Below, piece after piece: positions 1-4,951 of a stretch of DNA of 10,627 nt. The position numbers and the translations under genes were made by a program. The stretch comes from Clostridia bacterium (GTDB taxonomy: Bacteria; Bacillota; Clostridia; Oscillospirales; Acutalibacteraceae): contig CAAGJJ010000152.1 in the NCBI GenBank assembly GCA_900770165.1, positions 1 through 10,627 of the forward strand. The letters are read 5' to 3'. Position 1 is the stretch's first letter; the number at the start of each line of letters is the position of its first letter. The notes under the pieces are model-generated. The model had not been told where the DNA came from and made no database searches. It saw only the letters and a program-made list of their open reading frames with translations.

Positions 1-656
1 GTTCTGTGACAGATGGCTACAATCCACAGGAGGAGCAATTCGGGAATACCAGAAAACTTCTGGAGCAGCTGATCGGCAGTGACGCAGATATTCTGATCTG
101 CACAAAGTCGGATCTTGTGATACGGGATATTGATCTGTTGAAGAAGCTTGGACGTGTAACCGTTTCATGGTCGATCAACACACTAGATGAAAATTTCAAG
201 AACGATATGGATTCTGCTTCGAGCATTGAGCACCGTATCGCTGCTATGAAGCAGGTATATGAGGCAGGTATCCGTACAGTCTGTTTCGTATCCCCGGTAT
301 TCCCCGGAATCACGGATTTTGAAGCAATCTTTGAGCGGGTAAAGGACCAGTGCGATCTGTTCTGGCTCGAAAATCTCAATCTTCGAGGCGGTTTCAAAAA
401 GACAATTATGGATTATATCGCCGGAAAATATCCTGATCTTGTACCACTTTACGACGAGATCTATAACAAGCATAACCGCAGCTACTTTGAAGCACTTGAA
501 GTAAAAGCTGAGAAAATGGCTAAGAAGTATGATTGTGCCTTTGTGGATAATGAAATGCCTTATGGCAGAGTCCCGCAGGGACATCCGGTGATCGTAGATT
601 ATTTCTATCATGAGGAAATCCGTGGGACAGAGAATACCGGAAAAAGAAATCGCTAA
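1..656 (+). CDS. Radical SAM protein, SPL-like (3' part, probable mobile pair protein B)
   Basis: This is the C-terminal part of a radical SAM enzyme whose 5' end lies before the window. The reading frame is open from the first bases, and the first readable residues are S-V-T-D, a motif internal to spore photoproduct lyase-like (SPL) radical SAM proteins. The GTG at 6 is therefore an internal valine and not a start. The CxxxCxxC cluster motif would lie upstream and cannot be seen. Visible support is the TIM-barrel-like alternation ILICTKSDL, VTVSWSINTL and TVCFVSPVFPGITDF, then LFWLENLNLRGGF. I recall near-identical proteins annotated as 'radical SAM mobile pair protein B', which travel with a second radical SAM protein; the partner is not in view. 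The substrate is unknown. The gene looks richer in G+C than the genes to its right, so it may have a separate history. The stop is TAA at 654. Confidence 0.8.
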   Translation, partial: SVTDGYNPQEEQFGNTRKLLEQLIGSDADILICTKSDLVIRDIDLLKKLGRVTVSWSINTLDENFKNDMDSASSIEHRIAAMKQVYEAGIRTVCFVSPVFPGITDFEAIFERVKDQCDLFWLENLNLRGGFKKTIMDYIAGKYPDLVPLYDEIYNKHNRSYFEALEVKAEKMAKKYDCAFVDNEMPYGRVPQGHPVIVDYFYHEEIRGTENTGKRNR

Positions 657-684
657 CTTCCAGTTTGTAACGAAGATATTTGCG

Positions 685-831
685 ATGAAAGGAATTAAGA
701 TTGAGTTATTGGGGATTGCAATAATACCTTTAGGAATTGCTGTGACAACAAATAATTTTTGGGGATATGTCCTAGGTGTTCTTGGATTTGGCGTCGCTGT
801 AGTTGGCTGTTTTCTAAAAGATAATCACTAA
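685..831 (+). CDS. Small two-helix membrane protein (hypothetical)
   Basis: A 48-residue ORF reads from the ATG at 685 to the TAA at 829. The frame is open further upstream to 610, but that part overlaps the radical SAM gene and is probably not translated. The product is almost wholly hydrophobic: KIELLGIAIIPLGIAV and then WGYVLGVLGFGVAVVGCFL, separated by TTNNF, with a short charged tail KDNH. This predicts two membrane helices joined by a tight turn. No ribosome binding site of any strength precedes the ATG, which lowers confidence. It could be a short membrane peptide or the surviving end of a longer gene. I do not recognise a family. It is followed by the bidirectional terminator at 880. 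Confidence 0.4.
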   Translation: MKGIKIELLGIAIIPLGIAVTTNNFWGYVLGVLGFGVAVVGCFLKDNH

Positions 832-879
832 TAACTTCTTGTTTGAAAAATTGAGAAAACGTAATATTGAACAAAAAAG

Positions 880-919
880 AAATGCACAGTTCTTAGCTTA
901 TCGTGAACTGTGCATTTTT
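880..919. terminator. Bidirectional intrinsic terminator
   Basis: A perfect 13-bp stem AAATGCACAGTTC (880-892) / GAACTGTGCATTT (905-917) encloses a 12-nt loop. It has T residues on the plus-strand side and, read on the minus strand, a TTTCTTTTTT tail. It sits between the plus-strand small ORF and the minus-strand cupin gene and can end transcription from both. Confidence 0.85.
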
Positions 920-937
920 GTAAATAAATGCTTTTAA

Positions 938-1291
938 TTAGCCGATTATGGCATCCTCTGCTGTAAAATGTTCCAGAGAATTTTCTTTTACCTGAATGCA
1001 GATATAAGTAATTCCAGAAATATCGGATGCAAAAAACTGACGCTTTGCAGCAGGTGCGATTTTTAGCCAGTCTCCAGTTGAAAGACTGATTTCTTCTCCA
1101 TCAATTATGGCTTTGCCGTTACCTGAAAGAATTCCATAGATTTCTTCATTTTCTTTATGAGAATGAACAAATGGGACATTTGCTCCTGCAGGTAGTTCGT
1201 TTAAACTGATTTCTGCACCTGTTAAAGACAACTTTTCATGCAGCTCAATTCGGTTTTCCTTTCCAATAGTTGTTTTTGTGTAATTTGCCAT
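938..1291 (-). CDS. Small single-domain cupin protein
   Basis: A 117-residue cupin (small beta-barrel). The start is placed at the ATG at 1291, residue 5 of the longest frame, because GGAGGT (1296-1301) lies 4 nt upstream; the ATG at 1303 has no such site. Cupin motif 1 is visible as H43-S-H45 followed by the E49/E50 pair and glycines at 53, 57 and 59. Motif 2 is weaker: G73-D-W, P80, and R84 where many cupins have the fourth metal-binding histidine. It probably binds a divalent metal or a small ligand, but an enzymatic reaction cannot be named. It is transcribed divergently from an HxlR-type regulator, an arrangement common for genes induced by reactive electrophiles, quinones or other small molecules. 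The likely regulator is therefore the neighbouring protein, acting on the shared 140-bp gap. Transcription ends at the bidirectional hairpin at 880-917. Confidence 0.85.
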   Translation of the reverse strand: MANYTKTTIGKENRIELHEKLSLTGAEISLNELPAGANVPFVHSHKENEEIYGILSGNGKAIIDGEEISLSTGDWLKIAPAAKRQFFASDISGITYICIQVKENSLEHFTAEDAIIG

Positions 1292-1335
1292 AATAACCTC
1301 CATAGTTAATTTGTAGTTTCTGGTTGCTTGGCATT

Positions 1336-1364
1336 AGTATAGTGTGAGACACATACAAAAACAA
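1336..1364 (-). promoter_or_regulatory. Candidate promoter of the cupin gene
   Basis: Read on the minus strand, a -10 box TATACT (1341-1336) lies 17 nt from a -35-like TTGTTT (1364-1359). The -35 matches the consensus in only its first three bases. The box overlaps or abuts a GTGT-GAG-ACAC palindrome at 1342-1352, a possible operator. Confidence 0.45.
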
Positions 1365-1388
1365 GTACGCACCTTTTTGTAACTGTAC
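1365..1388. promoter_or_regulatory. Candidate HxlR operator region
   Basis: Two GTAC palindromes (1365-1368 and 1385-1388) lie 20 bp apart, about two helical turns, between the divergent promoters. A further GTGT-GAG-ACAC palindrome lies at 1342-1352. HxlR/DUF24 regulators bind as dimers to GTAC/TAC-GTA-containing sites next to their own divergent promoters, so this is a reasonable operator guess and no more than that. Confidence 0.35.
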
Positions 1389-1412
1389 ACTCAAAATTGA
1401 ATGTGTTACAAT
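1384..1412 (+). promoter_or_regulatory. Candidate promoter of the HxlR-type regulator
   Basis: A -35-like TGTACA (1384-1389, four of six consensus bases) and a -10 TACAAT (1407-1412, five of six) are separated by 17 nt. The expected transcription start falls just before the GGAGGTGA ribosome binding site at 1419. One GTAC palindrome lies within the -35 region. Confidence 0.5.
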
Positions 1413-1431
1413 AGACTCGGAGGTGAGAATT

Positions 1432-1764
1432 ATGCGAGCAAAAGAAGAATTACCGGAATGCCCAGTTGCAACAGCAGTATCTCTTATCGGAGGAAAATGG
1501 AAACTGCTGATTTTGCGTAACTTGAAAGAGCGTCCATGGAGATTCAATGAGCTACAACGAAGTATAGATGGTATTTCACAAAAGGTTTTGACAGATAGTT
1601 TAAGACAAATGATGAGTGATGGGCTGGCATATCGCCACGATTACCATGAGCAGCCACCGAGAGTTGAATACGGCTTAACGGAACTCGGAACAAAAATGCT
1701 TCCAATTGTTAATTCACTTGCTGACTTTGGTAACTACTATAAATCAATTATTGAACAGAATTAA
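1432..1764 (+). CDS. HxlR-family winged-helix transcriptional regulator
   Basis: A 110-residue HxlR (DUF24) family DNA-binding protein. The start is the ATG at 1432, with GGAGGTGA at 1419-1426 as ribosome binding site. Family hallmarks in order: the N-terminal CPVATAVSLIGGKWKLLILR block (residues 10-29), the winged-helix core RFNELQRSIDGISQKVLTDSLRQM (about 37-60), and the wing with YHEQPPRVEYGLTELG (71-86). C10 matches the conserved N-terminal cysteine that acts as a thiol switch in characterised relatives such as YodB and HypR, so redox or electrophile sensing is possible here but not shown. The length is typical of the family. It is divergent from the cupin gene and likely controls both itself and that gene. 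No other target is apparent. Confidence 0.93.
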   Translation: MRAKEELPECPVATAVSLIGGKWKLLILRNLKERPWRFNELQRSIDGISQKVLTDSLRQMMSDGLAYRHDYHEQPPRVEYGLTELGTKMLPIVNSLADFGNYYKSIIEQN

Positions 1765-1822
1765 GGACGTTAGTATTTGAAAAGCTCGAACAATTCCAGT
1801 TTGTACATTATGGAGAATATTG

Positions 1823-1890
1823 GTGTGAAAAATAAGCTCGATAGCTTATTTTATCACACGGCTATTTGTTTATGAGCAGAACAAATAGCC
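1823..1890. terminator. Two tandem hairpins after the HxlR-type gene
   Basis: Hairpin 1 (1823-1859): GTGTGA plus AAAATAAGCT, loop CGAT, then AGCTTATTTT, a bulged A and TCACAC, giving 16 bp. Hairpin 2 (1860-1890): GGCTATTTGTT / AACAAATAGCC, 11 bp with a 9-nt loop. Neither is followed at once by a T run; an eight-T run comes only at 1922. They may end HxlR-gene transcription or shape the leader of the MazG-like gene. Nothing else is seen in 1765-1958. Confidence 0.5.
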
Positions 1891-1970
1891 ATTGATGGCA
1901 GAGGAAAATTGCCTGCACAAATTTTTTTTCGCCGCTTCGCAACAAAAGTTGCTCAGAAATGGAGATTAGA

Positions 1971-2306
1971 ATGAAGATTAATGAATATCAGGAATTGGCA
2001 ATGACGACTTTAAATCCGGAACTAAGCAAAAGAGATGTATTAATAAATAGTGTAATGGGATTATGTGGCGAATCAGGAGAAGCCATTGATATAGTAAAAA
2101 AATGGATGGCTCAAGGACATGAATTGGACAAGGAACATTTGGCAAAGGAACTTGGAGATGTAGCTTGGTATTTGGCAGAAGCTGCGACAGCACTAGATAT
2201 ATCTCTTGAAGATATTTTTAAAGCAAATATCGATAAATTAAAGAAGAGATATCCAGATGGATTTGAAACAAAAAAATCTCTAGTGCGCCTAAAAGGAGAT
2301 ATATAA
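1971..2306 (+). CDS. MazG-like nucleotide pyrophosphohydrolase
   Basis: A 111-residue all-alpha NTP pyrophosphatase of the MazG-like type. Such enzymes hydrolyse NTPs or dNTPs to NMP and pyrophosphate and clear modified or excess nucleotides. The metal-binding signature is intact: E34-S-G-E37 in the GLCGESGEAID helix and E60-L-G-D63 in the KELGDVAWYL helix, the ExxE...ExxD pattern of the family. The C-terminal NIDKLKKRYPDGF segment is also typical. The start is put at the ATG at 1971 because GGAGA (1961-1965) is correctly spaced; the in-frame ATG at 1959 has no such site. The gene stands alone, between the hairpin region and the first copy of the 350-bp repeat, whose internal terminator probably ends its transcript. 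Single-domain MazG proteins are frequent in phages and mobile islands, but its exact substrate cannot be read from the sequence. Confidence 0.9.
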   Translation: MKINEYQELAMTTLNPELSKRDVLINSVMGLCGESGEAIDIVKKWMAQGHELDKEHLAKELGDVAWYLAEAATALDISLEDIFKANIDKLKKRYPDGFETKKSLVRLKGDI

Positions 2307-2341
2307 ATTCATCAAAATATAATAGTATAATCATTATTGAA

Positions 2342-2695
2342 ATTTCGGGCACTTTTCAGGCACTTATTTCGTCAATAAGCATTACATAAAAATCATTACA
2401 CAGGCTATCGGCTCCTACTGGACTAGTGCCATAAAGGAGACCTAAGAAAGCCAGTGTTTAAGCGGTCTCACGGCTTCGAACCCCGGTGGGCTCATTAAGA
2501 TGGGAATGGTTGAAAAACCATTCCCTTTTTTCTTTTCGTGCCTACTGACTAGGAGGGGAACGGGCGACTTGTGAAGAAATTCATTCTTTATTATTTCCAT
2601 GTATTAATTATTGTGATTTTGAAAACCCGCATAAACACTGGGAATGTTTGTAGGCAAGTTGGGCACTTTTGTGGCACTTGGTGTCAGGGGGAGTG
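2342..2695. repeat. 350-bp structured repeat, copy A (complete)
   Basis: Non-coding repeat found again at 8137 (B) and 10336 (C). Order of parts: a left pair of direct motifs GGGCACTTTT / GGCACTT (2347-2365); a left partner segment CTCCTACTGGACTAG (2412-2426); GAGACC and GGTCTC, able to pair; a tRNA-3'-end-like core CGGCTTCGAACCCCGG (2471-2486) followed by TGGGCTCA; a terminator hairpin (2502-2531); a segment CCTACTGACTAGGAG (2541-2555) whose TAGGAG pairs with CTCCTA at 2412; and a right pair GGGCACTTTT / GGCACTTGG (2661-2681). It fills most of the 500-bp gap between the MazG-like and DUF3267 genes. The minus-strand reading frame across its right end is not credible as a gene. Its function is unknown; an integrase attachment-type or cassette-boundary site is my leading guess. 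Confidence 0.85.
2502..2531 (+). terminator. Intrinsic terminator inside repeat A
   Basis: GGGAATGGTT (2502-2511), loop GAAA, AACCATTCCC (2516-2525), then TTTTTT. This 10-bp perfect stem with a stable GNRA loop and a T run is a clear plus-strand terminator, placed to end transcription from the MazG-like gene. Confidence 0.9.
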
Positions 2696-2735
2696 GAATG
2701 ATTGAGAATAGGAGATTTAACTTGGTTGAGTTTTA

Positions 2736-2744
2736 TGTTAAAAT
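2736..2744 (+). promoter_or_regulatory. Extended -10 promoter before the DUF3267 gene
   Basis: TG at 2736-2737, one base, then TAAAAT (2739-2744) form an extended -10 element. No good -35 is seen. It lies 41 bp beyond the right end of repeat A, so the gene after the repeat has its own start signal. Confidence 0.5.
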
Positions 2745-2807
2745 GGGGAAAACGAATCGCAGTTTGTAAGGAACAGAAACTTTGGAGTTTACGGAGGAAA
2801 GAATAAT

Positions 2808-3383
2808 ATGATTTTTCATTATGCAGGCAAATATAATGGAGACGAAAATAGTCTTCCATACAAAGAGCATCATCCTAATGCAATTCCATTTAAAGAACCA
2901 AAGGATATGAAGAAATATTCGCTTATTGCAAATTTAGGATGCGTTTTGATAATGATTGTATTAGTAATTCCATTCTTGCTTATGGGCATAAAATATATTC
3001 CTAATAGCAAAATACAGATGGTGGCAGGAGGAATTTGTGGTGGATTGTCTATGTTTCCGCATGAATTATTGCATGCAGTATGCTTTAAAAAAGATGTATA
3101 TATGTATAACGACCTAATACATGGTTTGATGTTTGTAGTAGGAACAGAAGATATGAGTAAGGCACGATTTATTTTCATGTGCTTGTGTCCAAATCTTATT
3201 CTAGGCATAATTCCCTATATTTTATTCTTGATATTTCCACAACTTGTTGGGTTAGGCTTATTTGGAATTATTTGCATTGGAACGGGGTTTGGAGATTACT
3301 TAAATATTTACAATTCAATAAGGCAAATGCCAAAAAATTCCAAAACATATTTATGTGGAATGCATTCTTATTGGTATATGTAG
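2808..3383 (+). CDS. DUF3267 family putative membrane zincin metalloprotease
   Basis: A 191-residue integral membrane protein. A ribosome binding site GGAGG (2793-2797) precedes the ATG at 2808 by 10 nt. The zincin signature H85-E86-L-L-H89 (FPHELLHAVCF) lies at the end of a hydrophobic segment, as expected for DUF3267, a family proposed to be membrane zinc peptidases. Other family-like points are C127-P128-N129 in a later helix, the G-D-Y-L-N segment (162-166), and the C-terminal CGMHSYWYM ending. Predicted membrane segments are about residues 36-60, 70-82, 121-143 and 145-160. The stop comes directly after YWYM, where I would expect a few more residues, so a slight C-terminal trimming is possible. 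No substrate is known. It is the only gene between repeat A and the solo left-end motif at 3527. The 140 bp after it hold no other gene that I can support. Confidence 0.8.
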   Translation: MIFHYAGKYNGDENSLPYKEHHPNAIPFKEPKDMKKYSLIANLGCVLIMIVLVIPFLLMGIKYIPNSKIQMVAGGICGGLSMFPHELLHAVCFKKDVYMYNDLIHGLMFVVGTEDMSKARFIFMCLCPNLILGIIPYILFLIFPQLVGLGLFGIICIGTGFGDYLNIYNSIRQMPKNSKTYLCGMHSYWYM

Positions 3384-3526
3384 GAATATGCAGCTTCCAG
3401 CTTATAGAACATATTATACATAAATATAACAATTTAGAAAGTTAAATTAACAACAGATAAACATATTAGTATAAAAATATAATAAGGTTACAATGCGAGG
3501 TTTAGGTATTATTATCAATGTACTTT

Positions 3527-3549
3527 GGGCACTTTTCAGGCACTTATTT
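3527..3549. repeat. Solo left-end motif of the 350-bp repeat
   Basis: The paired motif GGGCACTTTT-CA-GGCACTT followed by ATTT matches the left end of repeat A base for base over 23 nt. Here it is followed not by the rest of the repeat but, after about 30 unrelated bases, by the fragment of the GIY-YIG gene. It marks a recombination or deletion joint. Confidence 0.75.
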
Positions 3550-3579
3550 ATAAACTAATAATTTGATAAAAACGATTAG

Positions 3580-3816
3580 AACAGGTATAGTTTTTCCATT
3601 TTCATCTAGAAAGGTTTTTAGAGTTTATGATGTATCATATTCTGAAAAATTGGTTCATAAAGAATTAGCACAGTATCGAATAAGGAATGATAGAGAATTT
3701 TTTATATTATCATATTCAAAAGCCTGTGAAATGATAGAGAAAATTTTAATAGACAATAATATGATGTATTATAAGTATGACAATAAAGAGAAGTAGGAAT
3801 TTGAGTATTAGTTTAT
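3580..3816 (+). pseudogene. 3' fragment of a T5orf172 GIY-YIG gene
   Basis: This segment matches 9078-9314 with only eight differences by hand count over 237 bases. It covers the last 71 codons of the intact GIY-YIG gene plus 20 bases past its stop. It starts abruptly at AACAGGTATAG, so about 166 N-terminal residues are missing, including the YIYIL and KIG part of the catalytic fold. What remains includes the S-E-K-L-V-H-K-E-L helix and the R-E-F-F strand. A TTG at 3563 keeps the frame open, but there is no ribosome binding site and a functional nuclease is not expected. The stop is TAG at 3794. Homology to the intact locus breaks at 3817, exactly where the dinD ribosome binding site would begin. 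Confidence 0.85.
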
Positions 3817-3819
3817 ACC

Positions 3820-4038
3820 ATTATATTTACAGATACAAGTAATAAAGAGAAAATAGACTGCATGGTAATCAACATGTATCGGTATCTATCTTTCGAAGAA
3901 TTGTATCAGCATCACAGTAAAGTATCCATTGGATATAACAAAGATGAGATTGCAAATCCGAAAGAAATGCTCAAGTATTATTCTAAAGAAATGATAGAGA
4001 AATATGGTGTTGTTGCCATTGAAATAAAAGTTTTATAG
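3820..4038 (+). pseudogene. C-terminal fragment of an ASCH-domain protein
   Basis: An open frame without a proper start encodes IIFTDTSNKEKIDC, then MVINMYRYLSFEELYQHH, SIGYNKDEIANPKEML and YYSKEMIEKYGVVAIEIKVL, ending at TAG 4036. This is the C-terminal half of an ASCH domain, a PUA-like RNA- or nucleotide-binding fold: the 'YxSFEELY' helix, the acidic 'Y-K-D-E' loop and the closing 'YYSKE...YGVVAIEI' strand fit well. The N-terminal half, with the substrate-pocket G-x-K-x-x-E-x-R-type motif, is absent. The gene begins at the same point where homology to the GIY-YIG/dinD locus stops, so it was cut by the same rearrangement. An internal ATG at 3862 has no convincing ribosome binding site. Confidence 0.7.
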
Positions 4039-4122
4039 CTTCCAGTTTCTAGACTATATTTTACAGAATACCCGCAAATCACCAACCTACAACCATATAT
4101 AATAACTTTGATACAAAGAAAC

Positions 4123-4172
4123 AGAGCAAGTACTTGAGTATAGAAACTTAAGTGCTTGCTCTTATTTTATTT
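4123..4172 (+). terminator. Intrinsic terminator before the NERD gene
   Basis: A 16-bp stem with two G-U pairs, AGAGCAAGTACTTGAG (4123-4138) / CTTAAGTGCTTGCTCT (4147-4162), is followed by TATTTTATTTAT. It shares the AGAGCAAGTAC arm with the terminator after the NERD gene at 4952. Confidence 0.8.
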
Positions 4173-4186
4173 ATAGGAGGTTGTCA

Positions 4187-4264
4187 ATGTTATTGGTAAT
4201 GGATGAGGATTATTTTACCGGGGTTCGAACCCAGTGGGTTTATTTATTCTTTATTAATTTTTAA
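4187..4264 (+). CDS. Possible 25-residue peptide ORF over a decayed repeat core
   Basis: ATG at 4187, placed 6 nt after a strong AGGAGG (4175-4180), opens a 25-codon frame MLLVMDEDYFTGVRTQW and eight more mostly hydrophobic residues, to TAA at 4262. The second half is encoded by the TTCGAACCC core relic, so the ORF could be a chance product of the relic. The good ribosome binding site is the only reason to list it. It could be a leader peptide for the NERD gene or the remnant of a lost gene. Confidence 0.2.
   Translation: MLLVMDEDYFTGVRTQWVYLFFINF
4218..4243. repeat. Decayed core of the 350-bp repeat
   Basis: CCGGGGTTCGAACCCAGTGG followed by GTTTA resembles the core of the full repeats (CGGCTTCGAACCCCGGTGGG then CTCA) with a few changes and one shift. 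The left and right arms of the repeat are not found around it. It looks like a relic site or an independent tRNA T-arm remnant. Confidence 0.5.
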
Positions 4265-4274
4265 AATAGGTTTA

Positions 4275-4283
4275 TGATAGAAT
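4275..4283 (+). promoter_or_regulatory. Extended -10 promoter of the NERD gene
   Basis: TG (4275-4276), one base, then TAGAAT (4278-4283), an extended -10 element with no clear -35. The ribosome binding site AGAGGTGA follows at 4297. Confidence 0.45.
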
Positions 4284-4309
4284 CAATTTAAATACAGAGG
4301 TGATATGAA

Positions 4310-4930
4310 TTGATTATAACAGTCATAGCGATATTGATAGCTGTACTTATTATTATCGTTGTAACTAATATTGGTAATAATAGTAGCGGTAATAATAAAA
4401 AGCCACATACTTATGAACCGTGGGTGATTGAAGCACCTGAAAAGCGGGCTGGTCGTCGGGGAGAACATATAGCGACAGAAATCATTAAGGGAGTACTTCG
4501 TGAAGGAGATTATTTATTTACCAATATTTCTGTGTCGTACGATGGAAAGCGCACAGAACTTGATAATGTTGTTGTAAATAAATATGGTGTGTTTATTTTT
4601 GAAGTTAAGAATTACAAGGGCCAACTTTATGGCAATGAGGATGATTATAATTGGGAAAAATATAAAGATGACGGATACGGAAATACATTTGTGAAAGAAG
4701 TCAAAAATCCTGTTAAGCAGGTAAAAAGGCAGATTTATATCCTTGCGAAATATCTGGAAGGCTATAATGTGTGGGTTGAAGGATATGTTATTTTAATCAG
4801 AAGTAACAGTCCAGTTCAAAGTACATATATTTTGCAGAGTGTCGAAGATATCGACAGGGCAATTCATACATTTAAACGAAATCATCTGAGTAGGGACACG
4901 GTTGAATCAATTAAGAAGATGCTTGTATAA
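4310..4930 (+). CDS. Membrane-anchored NERD-domain nuclease-like protein
   Basis: A 206-residue protein starting at the TTG at 4310, 6 nt after AGAGGTGA (4297-4303). The ATG at 4305 is closed at once by TGA and cannot be the start. Residues 2-21 (IITVIAILIAVLIIIVVTNI) form one membrane helix, followed by a polar linker and a NERD (nuclease-related) domain from about residue 47. The PD-(D/E)xK-type residues are visible: G51-E52, D85 in the E-L-D-N strand, and E98-V-K100 in FEVKNYKG. The N133-P-V-K-Q137 helix is also typical. An active nuclease tethered at the membrane is therefore possible; the family role is not settled. It is the only plus-strand gene between two related terminators (4123 and 4952) and faces the XRE gene tail to tail. 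Confidence 0.88.
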   Translation: MIITVIAILIAVLIIIVVTNIGNNSSGNNKKPHTYEPWVIEAPEKRAGRRGEHIATEIIKGVLREGDYLFTNISVSYDGKRTELDNVVVNKYGVFIFEVKNYKGQLYGNEDDYNWEKYKDDGYGNTFVKEVKNPVKQVKRQIYILAKYLEGYNVWVEGYVILIRSNSPVQSTYILQSVEDIDRAIHTFKRNHLSRDTVESIKKMLV

Positions 4931-4951
4931 TTATGGTAGATTATAATTATT

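Noticed and set aside
6..8. GTG at 6 as start of a 216-residue protein
   Set aside because: The frame is open before it, and S-V-T-D is an internal motif of SPL-like radical SAM proteins; the gene enters from outside the window.
17..397. Antisense frames over the radical SAM gene, and those at 1978, 2870, 5575, 6663 and 7012
   Set aside because: They are opposite-strand shadows of well-supported genes with no domain or start signal of their own.
610..684. Longer start at 610 for the small membrane ORF
   Set aside because: That stretch overlaps the radical SAM gene in another frame and has no ribosome binding site.
2402..2500. Complete tRNA gene within the repeat
   Set aside because: Only the T-arm and 3' acceptor-like strand are present; no matching 5' acceptor, D-arm or anticodon arm can be drawn.
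2342..2695. MITE or IS remnant
   Set aside because: The end motifs are direct and not inverted, no target duplication is apparent, and no transposase is present; not fully excluded.
2608..2859. Minus-strand 83-codon frame across the right end of repeat A
   Set aside because: It lies mostly in the non-coding repeat, has no ribosome binding site or family, and overlaps the promoter and start of the DUF3267 gene.
3179..3445. Alternative-frame ORF over the end of the DUF3267 gene
   Set aside because: It is a shadow of the true frame, which carries the YWY ending; no start signal was seen.
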